Assembly: GCA_031282905.1 (NCBI GenBank)
Contig: JAITCV010000021.1
Span: forward strand, 1-6,680
From: Azoarcus sp.
Lineage (GTDB): Bacteria; Pseudomonadota; Gammaproteobacteria; Burkholderiales; Rhodocyclaceae
Length of the DNA stretch: 6,680 nucleotides
Direction of reading: 5' to 3'
Notes under the pieces: model-generated
Told to the model about the DNA's origin: nothing
Databases searched by the model: none
The model's input: the letters and a program-made list of their open reading frames with translations, nothing else
Translations under genes and position numbers: made by a program
Shown here: one piece after another, positions 5,359 through 6,680 of the stretch
Numbering within the stretch: position 1 is the first letter of the stretch
Layout of the letters: the number at the start of each line of letters is the position of its first letter

Positions 5359-6411
5359 ATGCAATACAGAAAACTCGGCAACACCGACATCGATGTCAGT
5401 CTCATCGCCCTGGGCACCATGACCTGGGGCGAGCAAAACAGCGAGGGCGAAGCGCATTCCCAGCTCGATTTCGCCCTGGAACGCGGCATCAACCTCATCG
5501 ACACCGCCGAAATGTACCCGGTGCCGCCCCGCGCTGAAACGCAAGGACGCACCGAGGCTTACATCGGCACCTGGCTGAAGGCGCGCCCCGGCGTACGCGA
5601 CAAGATCATCCTTGCCACCAAGGTGGCCGGACCCGCGCGGCAGGAGGCGCGGCCCTCGCATCTGCGCGGCGGCAAGGCGCGCCACGACCGCGCCAATATC
5701 GAAGCGGCCTTGCGCGACAGTCTCGAACGTCTGCAAACCGATTATGTCGATCTATACCAACTGCATTGGCCCGACCGCACGACCAATTATTTCGGCGAAC
5801 TGGGTTATCGCCACGTCGAAGACGAAGATACGGTGCCGATCCTGGAAACTCTGGAAGTTCTGGGCGATCTGGTCAAATCGGGCAAGGTGCGCCATGTGGG
5901 TCTCTCCAACGAAACTCCCTGGGGCGTGCATGCATTCCTTCGCCATGCAGAGCGCGCCGGGCTGCCGCGTGTCGTGAGCATCCAGAATCCCTACAACCTG
6001 CTCAATCGCAGCTTCGAGGTCGGGCTGGCCGAATTCGCCATCCGCGAAAAAGTGGGGCTGCTTGCCTACTCGCCGCTGGCTTTCGGCGTGCTGACCGGCA
6101 AATACCTCGACGGGCAGCAGCCTCCCGGCGCGCGCGTCACCCGCTGGGAGCGTTTCGGGCGCTACAAAGACCGCAACGCCGAAACCGCCACCGCCGCCTA
6201 TGTCGGCATCGCCCGGCGGCATGGCCTCAGCCCTGCCCAACTCGCGCTTGCTTACATCAATCGCCAGCCTTTCCTGACCAGCAACATCATCGGCGCAACC
6301 AGCCTGGCGCAACTGGAAGAAGACATCGACAGCGTCGATTTGCGGCTGGAACCGGCAGTGCTCGATGAGATCGAGGCCGTGCATCGGGAACATCCCAACC
6401 CCAGCCCGTGA
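5359..6411 (+). CDS. tas: NADP(H)-dependent aldo-keto reductase Tas
   Basis: This soluble (alpha/beta)8-barrel oxidoreductase of 350 residues matches E. coli Tas (346 residues) along its whole length. Shared blocks include GTMTWGEQNSE (19-29), INLIDTAEMYPVPPR (44-58), DYVDLYQLHWP (128-138), SIQNPYNLLNRSFEVGLAE (207-225) and AYSPLAFGVLTGKYL (236-250). The catalytic tetrad is present as Asp48, Tyr53, Lys88 and His136. The C-terminal 'SNIIGATSLAQLEEDID' (308-324) belongs to the cofactor-phosphate region. E. coli Tas binds NADPH and was found because it relieves tyrosine auxotrophy in starved cells; its true substrate is not settled. The ATG at 5359 is chosen over in-frame ATGs at 5305 and 5326 because AAGGA (5348-5352) is 6 nt upstream and Tas proteins start MQY. 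The gene stands alone, divergent from the NSS gene, and is clearly GC-rich like the leftward genes. Confidence 0.96.
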   Translation: MQYRKLGNTDIDVSLIALGTMTWGEQNSEGEAHSQLDFALERGINLIDTAEMYPVPPRAETQGRTEAYIGTWLKARPGVRDKIILATKVAGPARQEARPSHLRGGKARHDRANIEAALRDSLERLQTDYVDLYQLHWPDRTTNYFGELGYRHVEDEDTVPILETLEVLGDLVKSGKVRHVGLSNETPWGVHAFLRHAERAGLPRVVSIQNPYNLLNRSFEVGLAEFAIREKVGLLAYSPLAFGVLTGKYLDGQQPPGARVTRWERFGRYKDRNAETATAAYVGIARRHGLSPAQLALAYINRQPFLTSNIIGATSLAQLEEDIDSVDLRLEPAVLDEIEAVHREHPNPSP

Positions 6412-6422
6412 CAGATGAGACA

Positions 6423-6472
6423 GAAGACAGCAAAACCAGCGGACGCGTAGCGCCCGCATATTGGCTGTCTTC
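6423..6472. repeat. Long inverted repeat downstream of tas
   Basis: GAAGACAGC (6423-6431) and GCTGTCTTC (6464-6472) are exact 9-bp inverted copies. Between them lies an inner hairpin, GCGGACGC then GTA then GCGCCCGC (6439-6457), with one mismatch. It begins 11 bp after the tas stop, so it could end or protect the tas transcript, but no T-run follows as in an intrinsic terminator. It may instead be a dispersed palindromic element. Confidence 0.45.
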
Positions 6473-6488
6473 CATCTTCAGATTCCTC

Positions 6489-6538
6489 TGTAGGGGCGCA
6501 TTGCATGCGCCCGCGGGCGCGCGCAGCGCGCCCCTACA
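6489..6538. repeat. REP-like double-hairpin element
   Basis: The outer arms TGTAGGGGCGC (6489-6499) and GCGCCCCTACA (6528-6538) are perfect 11-bp inverted copies. Inside, two hairpins are packed side by side: GGGCGCA/TGCGCCC with a TTGCA loop (6494-6512) and GGGCGCGC/GCGCGCCC with a GCA loop (6515-6533). The 'TGTAGGGGCG ... CGCCCCTACA' form is a common dispersed intergenic palindrome in proteobacterial genomes, of the REP/MITE type. No transposase is in the window. The fold is certain from the sequence; the family is from memory. Confidence 0.6.
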
Positions 6539-6649
6539 AGGCCGCACGGTTGCTATGTTTCCGGGCATTTTCATGGTTGAATTTATAAGGTTCGATCAGC
6601 GTGCAGCACTACATTAGACTCCTCTGACAGCGCGCCAACGGCGGAAACG

Positions 6650-6680
6650 ATTCGTCATTGCAAAGAGCGTAGCGACGTGT
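6650..6680. repeat. Possible start of a dispersed intergenic repeat, cut by window edge
   Basis: The last 30 bases (ATTCGTCATTGCAAAGAGCG, then TAGCGACGTGT) resemble the widespread intergenic repeat 'CGTCATTGCGAGGAGCGTAGCGACG', which usually continues to GCAATC as the inverted partner of GATTGC-type arms. CGTC (6653-6656) and GACG (6674-6677) already pair. The second half would lie beyond the window, so the call is tentative. Confidence 0.35.

Noticed and set aside
6408..6617. Small open frame downstream of tas
   Set aside because: Its translation across 6489-6538 only reflects the palindromic repeat, and it has no ribosome-binding site or homology.
1..6680. CRISPR array, tRNA, rRNA or riboswitch
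   Set aside because: No regularly spaced repeats, cloverleaf with CCA-proximal T-arm sequence, or known riboswitch core was seen on either strand.

Overview
The window is bacterial. Its high-GC protein-coding part, the protein families present and the spacer repeats suggest a proteobacterium, most likely a betaproteobacterium (Rhodocyclales/Nitrosomonadales-like). That assignment rests on the look of the proteins and repeats, not on a marker gene.

The window has three parts. (1) Positions 1-1310, read rightward and by eye markedly lower in GC (about half G+C), hold the C-terminal part of a TPR-repeat protein, a HEAT-repeat protein 4 bp behind it, and a frameshifted fragment of Rhs core that starts within a few bases of the HEAT stop codon. 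The fragment carries the hallmark NLRFPGQYYD. This is the layout of the end of a polymorphic-toxin (Rhs) locus, where solenoid proteins often act as immunity or accessory proteins and pieces of Rhs core mark old displaced toxin tips. No toxin domain is left here. (2) Positions 1315-4755, read leftward and GC-rich, hold four genes in transcription order: a sodium-dependent NSS-family transporter, a MaoC-like acyl dehydratase overlapping it by ATGA, an ABC-2 type exporter permease, and an acyl carrier protein 7 bp behind the permease. The ACP resembles those of aryl-polyene/dialkylresorcinol-type fatty-acid-like pathways. The leftward unit ends against the Rhs fragment, with no ketosynthase or ABC ATPase in view. 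(3) Positions 5359-6411, read rightward, hold tas, an NADP(H)-dependent aldo-keto reductase very close to E. coli Tas.

The roughly 600 bp between the divergent NSS and tas genes has no convincing gene. It holds a candidate leftward promoter and, next to tas, a cluster of CATGAC/GTCATG motifs in direct and inverted arrangement that could be an operator. The last 270 bp after tas hold a long inverted repeat, a REP-like double hairpin with TGTAGGGGCGC arms, and the start of what looks like another dispersed repeat cut by the window edge.

The most interesting point is the junction near 1150-1315, where a decayed Rhs module with two possible immunity-like solenoid genes abuts the end of an ACP/exporter operon. 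No wholly new system is evident. The toxin-locus tail and the tas leader repeats most deserve a second look.
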